A stretch of 61,041 nt of DNA from contig NZ_LMCW01000022.1 in assembly GCF_001424945.1 (NCBI RefSeq), positions 1 through 61,041 of the forward strand, read 5' to 3'. Below the pieces are notes generated by a model, which saw nothing but the letters and a program-made list of their open reading frames with translations, had not been told where the DNA came from and searched no databases. A program made the translations under genes and the position numbers. Shown here in pieces: positions 8,948 through 15,872 of the stretch. The DNA is from Rhizobium sp. Root1203. GTDB taxonomy: Bacteria; Pseudomonadota; Alphaproteobacteria; Rhizobiales; Rhizobiaceae. Position 1 is the first letter of the stretch. The number at the start of each line of letters is the position of its first letter.

Positions 8948-8995
8948 ATTTACAAGCGGAGACAGCATTTTCCTCCTGTAAATCCGGAAGGAGGG
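8948..8995 (+). promoter_or_regulatory. 5' UTR hairpin abutting the ribosome site of the secreted-protein gene
   Basis: ATTTACA (8948-8954) pairs with TGTAAAT (8977-8983), and GGAG (8958-8961) pairs with CTCC (8973-8976), giving an 11-base-pair stem with a three-base bulge. The Shine-Dalgarno AGGAGGG lies at 8989-8995. The CTCC strand of the hairpin could alternatively pair with that Shine-Dalgarno, so a translational switch is conceivable. This is an inference from pairing only. Confidence 0.4.
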
Positions 8996-9001
8996 TTTAT
9001 C

Positions 9002-9379
9002 ATGAAAATCTTCAGCTTTGCTTCGACTGCCTTGCCGCTCGGTGCACTCGTCGCACTTTCCTGCTTCGCTCCAACGCAGGCTGCGCCCGTGCAGCCCGTT
9101 CCTCTTTCAACCTCCGCGAACATCGAAATGGTGCAGTACAAGCCACATGTGGGCTATTGGCATGGATATCAGGGGTCGCGCACCGAGCGTCCGGAAATGC
9201 GCCGCCACTCCGACGGCTACTGGTACCCGCTCGCAGCCTTCGGCGTCGATACCGGCACGACGGGATCGATCGGCACGCGCCCGGCAACCGCAGTGCCGAT
9301 GCATAGGCAGACCTATTGCCAAAGCACCTTTGGCGGCACCAACGGCGACGGCAGCATGCCGTGCGACAACGGCTATTGA
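9002..9379 (+). CDS. small secreted GY-rich protein, copy 1
   Basis: A 125-residue exported protein. Residues 1-28 form a signal peptide (hydrophobic run ending TQAAP). The mature protein carries the segment GYWHGYQGSRTERPEMRRHS followed by DGYWYPLAAFG, a pattern typical of small rhizobial secreted proteins related to the BA14K group, and ends with a cysteine-containing tail (YCQSTF, PCDNGY). Function is unknown. The start is fixed by the strong AGGAGGG ribosome site six bases upstream. The next gene, at 9535, encodes a paralogue with the same GYRGSR...DGYWYPxAAFG core, so this is a tandem duplication. Confidence 0.75.
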   Translation: MKIFSFASTALPLGALVALSCFAPTQAAPVQPVPLSTSANIEMVQYKPHVGYWHGYQGSRTERPEMRRHSDGYWYPLAAFGVDTGTTGSIGTRPATAVPMHRQTYCQSTFGGTNGDGSMPCDNGY

Positions 9380-9401
9380 TCGCGCTGCCATCCACGAGGG
9401 G

Positions 9402-9424
9402 AGGCGGCTTCGGCCGCCTTTCTT
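9402..9424 (+). terminator. terminator after secreted-protein gene copy 1
   Basis: The stem AGGCGGC (9402-9408) with GCCGCCT (9413-9419) and a TTCG loop is followed by TTCTTG. It lies 22 bases after the stop codon, so the two paralogues are probably separate transcription units. Confidence 0.7.
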
Positions 9425-9534
9425 GTGCAGGCCAGTGCGACAGGGCCGTTCAATTGTCGGTGATGCTGCTGCGGTCTCATGGGCGTACTGCGGTTGTGAA
9501 CCATTTAAAACGCATGAGACCAGCGGGGTGGATC

Positions 9535-9861
9535 ATGCGGTTACCTTCGAAGACGACAATGTGCGCGATCGCAATCCTGGCGATTGGCCCGGCTGAGGCC
9601 GCGCCGGTGATCGCCGATGTCGCGAGGCCCAGGTCCGATATCGTCGAGATCGCGTCCCAGAATGCCGGCTATCTCAACGGCTACCGCGGATCGCGCGCGC
9701 AACGCGCCGGCTACAGCCGCTGTCGCGACGGATATTGGTATCCGCCGGCAGCCTTCGGAGCGCCGGTCACCGTTCAGCGCAGCTATCAGCGCGAACCGTT
9801 CTGCGACGACAGTTTCAGACCGTCCAGCGATTCCCGTCCGCCGCGTTGCCCGCGCTATTGA
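9535..9861 (+). CDS. small secreted GY-rich protein, copy 2
   Basis: A 108-residue exported protein, paralogous to the preceding gene. A signal peptide ends near AEAAP (about residue 24). The core NGYRGSRAQRAGYSRC and DGYWYPPAAFG aligns with GYQGSRTERPEMRRHS and DGYWYPLAAFG of copy 1. Both proteins have the paired cysteines near the C-terminus (FCDDSF, PRCPRY). The ATG at 9535 is preceded by GGGGTGG; another in-frame ATG at 9514 is possible. Outside the core the two copies have diverged strongly, so the duplication is not recent. Confidence 0.65.
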   Translation: MRLPSKTTMCAIAILAIGPAEAAPVIADVARPRSDIVEIASQNAGYLNGYRGSRAQRAGYSRCRDGYWYPPAAFGAPVTVQRSYQREPFCDDSFRPSSDSRPPRCPRY

Positions 9862-10097
9862 CGCGAACCGCTTGTAGGAGGGCGCCAACTGTCGAACCAG
9901 GTCGATGAAGGCACGCAACAGGAGTAGGTCGACTGCAGGCGGGCGCATTTTGCCTAATTCCTTGATCGTTTGACCAAAATTGCTGCAAAATGAGGCTTCA
10001 ACGAAAAGCATGGCGGCAAAGCAATGCGTTTTTTGCATTGCTGCATTGCGGTAATCCCCCTATTCCTGATCGAAACAATTGGCTATTAATCATCTCG
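9862..10097. other. intergenic stretch upstream of the sRNA
   Basis: No gene is supported here. AGCAATGC (10020-10027) and GCATTGCT (10035-10042) form a perfect eight-base-pair hairpin around a T-rich loop, about 60 bases before the sRNA. The sRNA promoter should lie at about 10045-10095, but I cannot assign its boxes. Confidence 0.4.
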
Positions 10098-10213
10098 AAG
10101 GCAGCGCACTCCTCCTCCCAGCGCTCCTTCATCGGACTGGCAACACTCCTCCTCCCAGTTGTCAGTCAGGATCAAGAGCCCGGTGCACCTCCTCCCGCAC
10201 CGGGCTTTTTTCT
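10098..10213 (+). ncRNA. trans-acting sRNA with three anti-Shine-Dalgarno loops (alpha-r14/cuckoo type)
   Basis: Three consecutive stem-loops each present CCTCCTCCC in the loop (10111-10119, 10148-10156, 10188-10196). Hairpin 1 is AGCGC/GCGCT (10103-10125). Hairpin 2 is GACTGGCAAC/GTTGTCAGTC (10135-10167). Loops 1 and 2 are identical over 13 bases. Hairpin 3 is the terminator, AGCCCGGTGC/GCACCGGGCT (10177-10206), followed by six Ts. This design matches the rhizobial alpha-r14 (NfeR1) or cuckoo sRNA family, whose loops pair with Shine-Dalgarno sequences of many mRNAs, often transporter mRNAs. The 5' end is estimated from the first hairpin and the family's length of roughly 115-125 bases; the 3' end is set by the T-run. 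Confidence 0.8.
10177..10212 (+). terminator. rho-independent terminator of the sRNA
   Basis: A ten-base-pair GC-rich stem, AGCCCGGTGC with GCACCGGGCT, closes a loop that itself contains CCTCCTCCC. It is followed by TTTTTTC. Confidence 0.88.
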
Positions 10214-10341
10214 GTTCTGCTCCAATGCTTGGCTGCCTATCCGCTCCCGCCGGTTTCGCCGTCGTGTTTGCGCCGCCGTTCGCGACAGCGGCGGAGCAGG
10301 GGGGCCACGCAGTAAAATTCCGGGTAGGCAACGACCATCAA

Positions 10342-10355
10342 TCTGATATATCAGA
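10342..10355. promoter_or_regulatory. palindrome TCTGATATATCAGA upstream of amine oxidoreductase gene
   Basis: This is a perfect 14-base palindrome about 43 bases before the preferred ATG of the FAD oxidoreductase. Its size and symmetry suit a dimeric repressor such as a GntR-family protein. No regulator gene is adjacent, so the link is inferred. Confidence 0.45.
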
Positions 10356-10397
10356 GATGTGACGGTGGCTGAGTCCGCCACCGCGATGGGCGATGAC

Positions 10398-11648
10398 ATG
10401 GTGGAACAGAAGAAACAGACGGTCGCGGTTGTCGGTGCGGGCGTAGTCGGGGCGGCGATCGCCTTCGAACTCCAAAGCCGGGGCCTGCAGGTGACCCTGA
10501 TTGACAAGGGGGAGCCAGGGCGGGGTACCTCCTACGGCAACATGGCGAGTATCGCGCTCGATTTCGCCGCGGGATCGGGCCCAACGACATGGCGCAAGAT
10601 GCCCGCCTGGCTGCTGGATCCGGAAGGCCCGGTCTGGCTGCGTCCCGCCTATGCCGTCAAGATTTTGCCGTGGTTCCTGCGGTTTCTCGCTGCGGGCCGG
10701 CCATCTCGGCTGCGCGAGATCGAGGACGCGGGCATGAGCCTCTCCCGCAATGCGCTTTCCGATTTTCGCGCGATGCTCTCGGCGATCGACGCTCCTGAAC
10801 TGATGACGGAAGAAGGCTGCCTCGCCATCTACGAAACCGAGGCTGAATTTGCGGCCGACCGTGGCCATATCGACCTGATGCGGCGCTACGGTTTCGATTT
10901 CGACGTGGTGAGCGGCGGCGACCTGCGCGCGCTGGAACCGGCGCTTTCGCCGTCGATTGCCAAGGCTGTGCTGCTGCCCGACAACAAGTCGATCCGCGAC
11001 CCCTACGACCTGGTCGTCAGGCTTGCCGACTGCGCCCGCGCCCACGGCGCTACCTTCGTCTCCGGTGCCGTCCGCAACATCGAGAAGAGCGGCGATGGCA
11101 CTGCGGTCGTGTTGCTCGACAACGGGGAGCGCGTCAGCGCCGACAGCGTGATTCTCGCGGCCGGCGTCCACACCCGCGTTCTCGCTGAAAAGCTCGGTGA
11201 GCCTATTCCGCTGGAAACCGAGCGTGGCTACCACACGCAGATCATGAAGCCAGGCGTATCGATGCGCTATTCGGTGATCTGGCCCCATCGCGCCTTCATG
11301 ATCACGCCGACCGCGGGCGGGATCCGGGTCGGCGGCAATGTCGAACTCGCCGGTCTTGATGCGGCGCCGGACTTCCGGCGCGCGCGCGTGCTGGTTCGCC
11401 ATGCGCGGCGCGCGATCCCCGATCTGAAGGTCGAGGAAACGTCGGAGTGGATGGGACATCGTCCGGCGCTGCCCGATACGATCCCGATCATCTCGCCCTC
11501 CTCGAAGATGCAGGGTGTCTGGTATGCGACCGGCCACGGCCATCTCGGCCTCACCTATTCGGCGACGACAGCGCAGCTGATCGCCGATATGGTCACGGGC
11601 AAGAGGCCCACCGTCGACGTGAAGCCGTTTCGCATCGACCGCTACTAG
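10398..11648 (+). CDS. FAD-dependent D-amino-acid dehydrogenase (DadA-like)
   Basis: An FAD enzyme of the DAO/DadA family, about 416 residues from the ATG at 10398. The dinucleotide-binding fold VAVVGAGVVGAAIAFEL starts near residue 9, and the C-terminal half has the ATGHGHLGLTYS motif common in this family, where the FAD isoalloxazine ring is bound. It probably oxidises a D-amino acid, such as D-proline or cis-4-hydroxy-D-proline, passing electrons to the respiratory chain. Upstream in-frame starts at 10359 (GTG) and 10386 lack a good ribosome site, and 10359 would sit against the palindrome, so I prefer 10398. The next gene encodes a proline-racemase-family epimerase, which supports a hydroxyproline or D-proline substrate. 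Confidence 0.85.
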   Translation: MVEQKKQTVAVVGAGVVGAAIAFELQSRGLQVTLIDKGEPGRGTSYGNMASIALDFAAGSGPTTWRKMPAWLLDPEGPVWLRPAYAVKILPWFLRFLAAGRPSRLREIEDAGMSLSRNALSDFRAMLSAIDAPELMTEEGCLAIYETEAEFAADRGHIDLMRRYGFDFDVVSGGDLRALEPALSPSIAKAVLLPDNKSIRDPYDLVVRLADCARAHGATFVSGAVRNIEKSGDGTAVVLLDNGERVSADSVILAAGVHTRVLAEKLGEPIPLETERGYHTQIMKPGVSMRYSVIWPHRAFMITPTAGGIRVGGNVELAGLDAAPDFRRARVLVRHARRAIPDLKVEETSEWMGHRPALPDTIPIISPSSKMQGVWYATGHGHLGLTYSATTAQLIADMVTGKRPTVDVKPFRIDRY

Positions 11649-11718
11649 GAGGCCCATACATGCCTCGTTTCGGAAGCGCGTTCTCGCATCGCGCGTCATT
11701 CATGCCTGGAGTTGACCG

Positions 11719-12756
11719 ATGAGATGGAAGCGCACGATCCAGCTGCTGGACGTTCATGCCGAAGGTGAAATCGGAAAGGTCGCGATCGGCGGCGTTCCGA
11801 AGATTCCCGGCAATACCGTCGCAGAACAGCTGAGTTGGTTGAACGCCGATCCGAAAGGCCAGGAGCTGCGTCGTTTCCTGTGCCTGGAGCCGCGCGGCGC
11901 GCCGATCGGCTCTGTCAATCTTCTGCTTCCGCCGAAGCACCCGGATGCCGACGCTGCCTTCGTCATCCTGCAGCCGGATCAGGCGCATGCGAGTTCGGGT
12001 TCGAATTCGATCTGCGTGACCACGGCCCTGCTCGAGGCAGGTATCGTCGAGATGCAGGAGCCTGAAACCATCGTCACGCTCGAAACCGCGGCCGGCCTCG
12101 TCCGGGCGACGGCGACCTGCCGCGACGGGCGCTGCGAAAAGGTGAAACTGACCATGGTGCCGTCCTTCGTTCACGAATTGGACGTCGAAATCGACACGCC
12201 GCAATGGGGAAAGATCAAGGCCGATCTTTGCTACGGCGGCATCTTCTATGCGCTGGTGGATGTCGGTCAGATCAACCTGACGATCGAAAAGGCGAATGCG
12301 GCCGCGCTGGTCCAGGCCGGCATGATCCTGAAAGAGCAGATCAATCGCATCACCAAGGTCGTTCACCCCGAAATTCCGGCGATTTCGGGTGTCGCTTATG
12401 TCATGTTTCGCGACGTCGAAGCCGACGGGACCGTGCGAACCTGCACCACCATGTGGCCCGGCCGGGCCGATCGCTCGCCTTGCGGCACCGGCAATTCGGC
12501 CAACCTGGCAGCACTGCATGCACGCGGCAAGGCAAAGGTCGGCGACATCTTCAAGTCGCGGTCGATCATCGATTCCGAATTCGAAGTCGGCCTGCTGGCG
12601 GAGACGACGGTTGCCGGAAGGCCCGCGGTCGTGCCGACGATCACCGGCCGCGGCTTTACCTTCGGCCTGTCGCAGGTTGCGCTCGATCCCTTCGATCCGC
12701 ATCCCGCCGGCTTTGCACTGACCGACGTCTGGGGTCCGTCCGCGGGAGAGATCTGA
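11719..12756 (+). CDS. proline racemase family protein (hydroxyproline epimerase or dehydratase type)
   Basis: A 345-residue member of the proline racemase superfamily, which includes proline racemase, 4-hydroxyproline 2-epimerase and trans-3-hydroxy-L-proline dehydratase. The second catalytic cysteine is present (Cys255 in DRSPCGTGNSAN). The first catalytic position reads HASSGSNSICVTT, with Ser93 in place of the usual cysteine. Serine or threonine at this site is known in family members with dehydratase or dual activity, so simple proline racemisation is unlikely. An upstream GGAG lies before the ATG. It probably shares a transcript with the DadA-like gene 70 bases upstream. Confidence 0.85.
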   Translation: MRWKRTIQLLDVHAEGEIGKVAIGGVPKIPGNTVAEQLSWLNADPKGQELRRFLCLEPRGAPIGSVNLLLPPKHPDADAAFVILQPDQAHASSGSNSICVTTALLEAGIVEMQEPETIVTLETAAGLVRATATCRDGRCEKVKLTMVPSFVHELDVEIDTPQWGKIKADLCYGGIFYALVDVGQINLTIEKANAAALVQAGMILKEQINRITKVVHPEIPAISGVAYVMFRDVEADGTVRTCTTMWPGRADRSPCGTGNSANLAALHARGKAKVGDIFKSRSIIDSEFEVGLLAETTVAGRPAVVPTITGRGFTFGLSQVALDPFDPHPAGFALTDVWGPSAGEI

Positions 12757-12759
12757 GGC

Positions 12760-13239
12760 TTAGTAGACGAATGGGTCGACCTCCCCCTTGGGCTGAGCGT
12801 GGTCGTCCGTGCGCGGATAGATCACGCCCTTGCGCAGGATGATGTTGGCGTAAAGCCGCGGTTCGCCGGTCTGGATGATCGCATGGGCGGCGCGCACGCG
12901 GCCGTAGAACTCCTGCCCGATGAGCGGCACCACCTGCCGATGCGGCTCGTGGCGGGCGCAGCAGTCGATCATTTCCTCATGCACCGGGTCGAGCTTGTCC
13001 CGGTCTGCCTTCACCGTGGAGCGGAAGATAGCGTCCGGAACGAAATCGTCGATCGGCAGCACGCTGAGAACGGCGTCGAGCACGGCCACGATGCCGTGGC
13101 CGTCCAGCCGGATCAGCCGCCGCGCATGCTCGACGCCGGGGTAGTTGCCGTCGACGATGGCGATTTCGTCTCCGTGCCCCATGCCACGCAGGGTCGAAAG
13201 CAGCTCCGGACCGAGCAGCGGGTTAAGTCCCTTCAGCAT
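12760..13239 (-). CDS. RbsD/FucU family sugar mutarotase next to frcR
   Basis: A 159-residue protein of the RbsD/FucU family, which speeds anomer exchange of sugars entering the cell. It begins MLKGLNPLLGPELLSTL and has the conserved GHGDEIAIVDGNYPG (catalytic histidine region) and EFYGRVRAAHAIIQTGE. The start at 13239 is the family start; a much longer open frame upstream is an artefact overlapping frcR. The gene overlaps the frcR end by 17 bases, so the two are co-transcribed. Next to a fructose transporter it may act on fructose or a related ketose; the substrate is inferred. A second paralogue lies at 51067-51513. Confidence 0.88.
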   Translation of the reverse strand: MLKGLNPLLGPELLSTLRGMGHGDEIAIVDGNYPGVEHARRLIRLDGHGIVAVLDAVLSVLPIDDFVPDAIFRSTVKADRDKLDPVHEEMIDCCARHEPHRQVVPLIGQEFYGRVRAAHAIIQTGEPRLYANIILRKGVIYPRTDDHAQPKGEVDPFVY

Positions 13240-14470
13240 TCTCGACCTCCTTGAAGAGTACGTTCTGATCGGTGAGATAGCGCGCAAAGATCGGCAGGCT
13301 CGCACCGCCGATGGCACGCGCCTGCGATCCCACCGCCCCTTCGATGATGTCGGGCATGACCACGCCTTGAAGATCGAGCTTGTCCGCCTCGGCGATCGTC
13401 GCCCTGACCAGCCGTTCGCGCACCCAGTCGGGGAAGCCGCCGTCGATGACGGCTGCGCTGAAGTCGATGATGGAGGCGGCGGCAACGATCGCCTGCGCCA
13501 GCGCTTTTGCCGTGTCCTGTATCCATTCCTCGAGCGGCTCGCCGAAATCGATCCAGTCGTCGGCGGAATACCACAGCGGCTGCGGGTCGATCCCGCGCTC
13601 GCGCAGCATGTTCTCGAGCACGAAGATGGAGGCGACCTCCAGCAGCTGCAGGGTCTCTCCGTTCTTGCCGCGGACGGGCAGGGGGCCGATCGCGCCGGCC
13701 GTGCCCGTACGCCCGGAAAAGATCGCGGAGTTGAGGACGATGCCGCCGCCGATGAAGGAGCCGATGAAGAAGTAGACGAAATCGGGATAGGACGGTCCGA
13801 CGCCGAATACCAGCTCCGCGCCGCAAGCGCTGGTCGCATCGTTCTGCAGGAACACGGGGTAGGGCACGCGTGCTGCAACCTCGGTCTGCAGATCGACATC
13901 GCGCCAGACGTCCATCGCCCCCTTCGGCGATCCGACTTCTTCCTCCCAGTTCCAGAGTTCGAAGGGCGCGGCGAGGCCGACGCCGGCGATACGGCTGCGC
14001 TGTTCGGGATCGAGCCGGCTTTCCAGTTCGTTGATGCCTGAGGTGATGAAGTCCAGGAACTCTTCCGGCAGCGGGTAGGCGTAGATCTGTCGCTTCTGCA
14101 TCCGGATGCGGCCGACGAAATCCATCAGCACGAGATCGGCGCTGCGCCGGCCCATCTTCACGCCGAAGGAGTAGACGGCATCGGGATTGAGCCGCATTGG
14201 GATGGAGGGCTGGCCGACGCGTCCGCGAACAGGCTCTCCGCGGGAGAGCAGCCCCTCTTTCTCGAGCGCCCGCATGATCACGGAAACCGTCTGTGCCGAA
14301 AGGCCGGTACGGCGCGCGATATCCGCCTTCGACTGCGAGTCGTAGAGGCGTACCAGCGACAGCACCAATCGTTCGTTGTAGGCGCGTACCCTGATCTGGT
14401 TCGCGCCGCCCGCCGGACTGAGAATAGGCAGCTGGGCCGGCGTTTGAACCGGACCCCCTATGGACGACAT
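13223..14470 (-). CDS. frcR: ROK family transcriptional regulator of the fructose locus
   Basis: A 415-residue ROK-family repressor. The N-terminal winged helix covers about residues 35-95 (SKADIARRTGLSAQTVSVIM), and the ROK sugar-binding domain follows, with VFLQNDATSACGAELVFGVG. I do not see the CxCGxxGC zinc motif found in ROK kinases and some ROK repressors. It is divergent from frcB, with 222 bases between them that contain a perfect 13-base inverted repeat. Position and sequence match frcR of Sinorhizobium. It probably represses frcBCAK and is relieved by fructose. Confidence 0.92.
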   Translation of the reverse strand: MSSIGGPVQTPAQLPILSPAGGANQIRVRAYNERLVLSLVRLYDSQSKADIARRTGLSAQTVSVIMRALEKEGLLSRGEPVRGRVGQPSIPMRLNPDAVYSFGVKMGRRSADLVLMDFVGRIRMQKRQIYAYPLPEEFLDFITSGINELESRLDPEQRSRIAGVGLAAPFELWNWEEEVGSPKGAMDVWRDVDLQTEVAARVPYPVFLQNDATSACGAELVFGVGPSYPDFVYFFIGSFIGGGIVLNSAIFSGRTGTAGAIGPLPVRGKNGETLQLLEVASIFVLENMLRERGIDPQPLWYSADDWIDFGEPLEEWIQDTAKALAQAIVAAASIIDFSAAVIDGGFPDWVRERLVRATIAEADKLDLQGVVMPDIIEGAVGSQARAIGGASLPIFARYLTDQNVLFKEVENAEGT

Positions 14471-14526
14471 TGGCCACTCCTCCCGTTTATCGGCCTATGC
14501 CCGATTTTCGATGAGCATGCCATACC

Positions 14527-14539
14527 GAATTAATAATTC
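14527..14539. promoter_or_regulatory. candidate FrcR operator
   Basis: GAATTA and TAATTC form a perfect 6-1-6 inverted repeat (14527-14539) inside an AT-rich block, 16 bases before the proposed -35 box of frcB. ROK repressors bind AT-rich palindromes, so this is the best operator candidate in the frcR-frcB gap. Confidence 0.5.
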
Positions 14540-14554
14540 AATTGGATTTATTTA

Positions 14555-14583
14555 TTGACAAGCCAAAATCTTTTGCTCTTAAT
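14555..14583 (+). promoter_or_regulatory. candidate frcB promoter
   Basis: TTGACA (14555-14560) and CTTAAT (14578-14583) are spaced by 17 bases. They lie about 110 bases before the frcB start codon and next to the palindrome at 14527. Confidence 0.5.
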
Positions 14584-14692
14584 TAGCGCTGTCAACAGCA
14601 CGAAACGGCTTGGAGGCGGCCATCGCCGGCCACCGGGTCAGTCAATTCCGGTCTTGTCATGGGACATGCCGGCTACACTCTGGGAGGAGTAA

Positions 14693-15718
14693 ATGAAGAA
14701 ATCCGTTCTCTCTGCAGCGCTCGGTGCGCTGGCGCTCGGCGTCGCCTTCTCGGCTCCGGCAATGGCCGCGGATGTATCCGCCTGCCTCATCACCAAGACC
14801 GACACGAACCCCTTCTTCGTCAAGATGAAGGAAGGTGCGACGGCCAAGGCGAAAGAACTCGGCGTCACGCTGAAGTCCTACGCCGGCAAGATCGACGGCG
14901 ACAGCGAAACCCAGGTTGCGGCCATTGAAAGCTGCATCGCCGACGGTGCCAAGGGTATTCTGATCACGGCGTCCGACACCAAGGGGATCGTACCGACTGT
15001 CAAGAAAGCCCGCGACGCCGGCCTTCTGGTCATCGCGCTCGACACTCCGCTCGATCCTGCCGATGCCGCCGATGCAACCTTTGCCACGGACAATCTGCTG
15101 GCCGGCAAGTTGATCGGTCAGTGGGCCAAGGAAACCATGGGCGACAAGGCCAAGGATGCGAAGATCGGCTTCCTTGACCTGACGCCATCGCAGCCGACCG
15201 TCGACGTTCTGCGCGACCAGGGCTTCATGATCGGCTTCGGCATCGATCCCAAGGATCCGAACAAGATCGGCGACGAGGACGATGCGCGTATCGTCGGTCA
15301 TGACGTGACCAACGGCAACGAAGAAGGCGGCCGCAAGGCCATGGAGAACCTTCTCCAGAAAGATCCGAGCATCAACGTCATCCACACGATCAACGAACCG
15401 GCTGCCGTGGGTGCCTACCAGGCGCTGAAGGCCGTCGGCATGGAAAAGAACGTGTTGATCGTTTCCGTTGACGGCGGATGCCCGGGCGTCAAGTCCGTTA
15501 CCGAAGGCGTCATCGGTGCGACCTCGCAGCAATACCCGCTGATGATGGCCGCTCTCGGCGTCGAGGCGATCAAGAAGTTCGCCGACGGCGGTGAGAAGCC
15601 GAAGCCGACCGAAGGCAAGTCCTTCTTCGACACCGGTGTCTCGCTCGTCACCGACAAGCCGGTTTCCGGCGTCAAGTCGATCGACACCAAGGACGGAACG
15701 GACAAGTGCTGGGGCTAA
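14693..15718 (+). CDS. frcB: fructose ABC transporter, periplasmic binding protein
   Basis: A 341-residue periplasmic sugar-binding protein of the RbsB type. Signal peptide MKKSVLSAALGALALGVAF runs to APAMA near residue 25. The mature protein starts VSACLITKTDTNPFFVKMKEG, the typical first strand and sugar-binding loop of pentose/hexose binders. Sequence and gene order agree with FrcB, the high-affinity fructose (also mannose and ribose) receptor of Sinorhizobium meliloti. The GGGAGGAG ribosome site is strong. It is the first gene of the frcBCAK operon; the hairpin at 15742 should make its mRNA more abundant than the downstream part. Confidence 0.96.
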   Translation: MKKSVLSAALGALALGVAFSAPAMAADVSACLITKTDTNPFFVKMKEGATAKAKELGVTLKSYAGKIDGDSETQVAAIESCIADGAKGILITASDTKGIVPTVKKARDAGLLVIALDTPLDPADAADATFATDNLLAGKLIGQWAKETMGDKAKDAKIGFLDLTPSQPTVDVLRDQGFMIGFGIDPKDPNKIGDEDDARIVGHDVTNGNEEGGRKAMENLLQKDPSINVIHTINEPAAVGAYQALKAVGMEKNVLIVSVDGGCPGVKSVTEGVIGATSQQYPLMMAALGVEAIKKFADGGEKPKPTEGKSFFDTGVSLVTDKPVSGVKSIDTKDGTDKCWG

Positions 15719-15741
15719 GCCTCGCGATTTAACCGGAAGAC

Positions 15742-15769
15742 CGGCCGGGGCTTGATCCCCGGCCGTTTT
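15742..15769 (+). terminator. attenuating hairpin between frcB and frcC
   Basis: CGGCCGGGG (15742-15750) pairs with CCCCGGCCG (15757-15765) around CTTGAT and is followed by TTTTC. It lies 23 bases after the frcB stop, within the operon, and probably acts as a partial terminator or 3' stabiliser. Confidence 0.75.
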
Positions 15770-15872
15770 CGACGGACGATGGGCTGTTGCCAGACGAACC
15801 GGCGTAAGAAGACCGGAATGAGATCGGCAGTGGCTTCCGCGCGCGGTTCGGCGCGAAGGCGAGGAGGAAAAA

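Noticed and set aside
9541..10038. 165-codon frame on the minus strand opposite the second secreted-protein gene
   Set aside because: There is no ribosome site or recognisable protein. The plus-strand gene has a signal peptide and a paralogue.
12760..13899. 379-residue version of the RbsD/FucU protein
   Set aside because: The N-terminal 220 residues overlap frcR in another frame and are Arg/Ser-rich. The true family start is at 13239.
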